Assembly (NCBI GenBank): GCA_964346075.1
Contig: CAYFTH010000078.1
Span: 1-15,248, forward strand
Reading direction: 5' to 3'
DNA from: Brumimicrobium sp964346075
Lineage (GTDB): Bacteria > Bacteroidota > Bacteroidia > Flavobacteriales_D > Crocinitomicaceae
Length of the DNA stretch: 15,248 bases
Shown here piece after piece: positions 13,952 through 15,248 of this stretch. The stretch's first letter is position 1; the number at the start of each line of letters is the position of its first letter. The notes under the pieces are model-generated. The model saw only the letters and a list, made by a program, of their open reading frames with translations, searched no databases and was not told the origin of the DNA. A program made the position numbers and the translations under genes.

Positions 13952-15248
13952 CTACTCCTTTATCAATTTTATACGCTTCTTGCCGTCGGCATCTTCTACC
14001 TCAACAAAATACACACCCGCATCATAGGCTGATAGTTCTATTTTTAGCTGCTTCGTTGCATGAACATGTTTAGTGTATACACGACGACCTTTGGTATTAT
14101 AGATTGTGACAGTAGCATTTTGGAATGCGTTATTTGATACTAGTGTGATCCAGTTTTGACTTGGGTTCGGGAACAAAACGAGGTTACTTTTATCGCTGTT
14201 CGATGACAATCCTAAACAGTCGTCAACGGTTACAACAACAGAATCCACTGAACTACATCCATTAGCGTCAGTTACGTTCACTACATAAGCACCCGAATCC
14301 GCTAAACTAATATTAGAAATACTGGGGTGTTGTTGTGTTGATGCAAAGTTATCTGGACCTGTCCAATCATAGGACACCCCACCATTGGAAGTAAGGTCTA
14401 ATGTTTCACCCTCGCACAGGGGGGTGTTGGCATTAACAGTGATCGATGGAGCAGAGCAAATATCCAGTTTTGTAATGAAAATATCAAAACTACCACCGAT
14501 CGTAGTTTGATAGGCTCCGGTGGTAACGTCATAATCAGAAGAAAACGTATTTCCCGTAATGATTGGATTATTATTATCGTCTAAGGAAATGGAATAAGCA
14601 ATATCTGCATTACTACCGCCTATAAAGGTTGAGTACACCAGGCTGCCTCCAGTTTCATTTATCTTCGTCACAAAAGCATCACCGCCACCTCCAAGGTTTG
14701 TTTGATAGGAACCACTGGTTATGTCGTAATCAGTTGATGACGTATTGCCTGTTACGTATGCGGATCCATTGCTTCCTGCTTTGATTGATTTTCCATTGTC
14801 ATTGTCGCTTCCACCTAGATATGTTGAGTATATAAGTCCATCTCCATTCGCATTAAGTTGCGTTACAAAAGCGTCTGTGTTTCCGCCGATTGTTGTCTGG
14901 TAAGCACCAGTGGTGACGTCATAATTAGTTGAGGAGGTATTACCTGTAATGTACGAATTACCGTTATTGTCTACATCAATAGATGTGCAGGATTCACTAT
15001 CGTCACCACCAATAAATGTTGAGAATAGGAGACTGTTTCCTGTGGGGTCAAGCTTAGTCACGAAAACATCATATAAGCCTCCTTCATTTGTGGTTTGGAA
15101 GGCATTTCCGGTCACGTCAAAATCATTTGATCTTGTGCTGCCGCCAATATAAGCATTATCACTATCATCTATAGCAATTGAAAGACCACTATCCACATCA
15201 CTTCCTCCGATATAAGTAGAGTAAATCAGACTATTACCTGTGGCGTCT
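13952..15248 (-). CDS. SBBP-repeat secreted protein with T9SS sorting domain (N-terminus beyond window)
   Basis: The reading frame is open to the right edge, so this is the C-terminal part of a larger protein. A GTG at 15194-15196 is only an internal valine, since repeat sequence continues upstream of it. The visible 431 or so residues begin within SBBP (seven-bladed beta-propeller-type) repeats: three full copies of 65 residues, part of one before and the first strand of one after. Each copy has a D(A/V/I)F(V/I)T(K/Q)(L/I) strand, YSTxxGG and (G/N)xYxTTIGG-like ends. An Ig-like domain follows, with CEGETLDLTSNGG and the end ADSGAYVVNVTDANGCSS. The last 75 residues form a type A sorting domain: LVLFPNPSQN, DAGVYFVEV and a final RIKLIKE. 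It is exported through T9SS and probably anchored at the surface. Ligand or adhesion partner unknown. Confidence 0.92.
   Translation of the reverse strand, partial: DATGNSLIYSTYIGGSDVDSGLSIAIDDSDNAYIGGSTRSNDFDVTGNAFQTTNEGGLYDVFVTKLDPTGNSLLFSTFIGGDDSESCTSIDVDNNGNSYITGNTSSTNYDVTTGAYQTTIGGNTDAFVTQLNANGDGLIYSTYLGGSDNDNGKSIKAGSNGSAYVTGNTSSTDYDITSGSYQTNLGGGGDAFVTKINETGGSLVYSTFIGGSNADIAYSISLDDNNNPIITGNTFSSDYDVTTGAYQTTIGGSFDIFITKLDICSAPSITVNANTPLCEGETLDLTSNGGVSYDWTGPDNFASTQQHPSISNISLADSGAYVVNVTDANGCSSVDSVVVTVDDCLGLSSNSDKSNLVLFPNPSQNWITLVSNNAFQNATVTIYNTKGRRVYTKHVHATKQLKIELSAYDAGVYFVEVEDADGKKRIKLIKE
14486..15070 (-). repeat. Three full 195-bp SBBP coding repeats
   Basis: Exact 195-bp (65-residue) units at 14876-15070, 14681-14875 and 14486-14680. 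A partial copy (15071-15248) precedes them and a 10-residue partial copy (14456-14485) follows. Protein identity between units is high, while the DNA differs at many third positions. Confidence 0.85.

Noticed and set aside
15194..15196. GTG as the true start of the SBBP protein
   Set aside because: The frame continues to the window edge with in-register repeat sequence (YSTYIGGSD), so the codon is an internal valine.
14486..15248. Regularly spaced repeats considered as CRISPR or satellite
   Set aside because: They are 195-bp in-frame protein repeats with third-position variation and no spacer structure.

Overview
The window looks like chromosomal DNA from a member of the phylum Bacteroidota, probably order Flavobacteriales. 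Four observations support this. Three proteins carry the C-terminal sorting domain of the type IX secretion system (T9SS). Five genes have a TAnnTTTG promoter -7 box of the Bacteroidota type close to the start codon. Shine-Dalgarno sequences are not evident. The base composition is AT-rich. I see no tRNA, rRNA, CRISPR array, insertion sequence, phage gene or attachment site. The gene content is ordinary and closely packed, with housekeeping genes interleaved with poorly characterised envelope and secreted proteins.

Layout from left to right. Positions 1-295 are noncoding and hold a degenerate 7-bp-periodic repeat. A secreted DUF2341/LamG-type T9SS protein follows on the minus strand (296-1927). 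Next is a compact minus-strand operon, hemJ-like protein, TatD-family nuclease and type I asparaginase (4505 down to 2153), with a 4-bp overlap and a 2-bp gap. A divergent promoter region separates it from an acyl-CoA thioesterase on the plus strand (4650-5165). A strong bidirectional terminator (5183-5220) lies between the thioesterase and a convergent beta-helix-like T9SS protein (5236-6429).

The most interesting section is 6572-10633 on the minus strand. It is a run of four genes that looks co-transcribed: a 61-residue protein ending in a CxxC tail, a small lipoprotein, a 590-residue exported protein that resembles the DUF4836 type, and a 441-residue protein that seems to be its diverged relative. 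No function is established for this set. A 245-bp divergent intergenic region with two short direct-repeat pairs separates it from recJ (10879-12633), which is intact. recJ converges on a four-helix MscS-family channel (12674-13831). The window ends inside a large SBBP-repeat T9SS protein (13952-15248), whose N-terminus lies beyond the right edge.

I found no clear new defence or mobile system. The best leads are the four-gene envelope module, the recurring TAnnTTTG box with a very short leader (including a likely leaderless hemJ mRNA), and the SBBP repeats, which keep identical protein sequence while differing at most synonymous positions.
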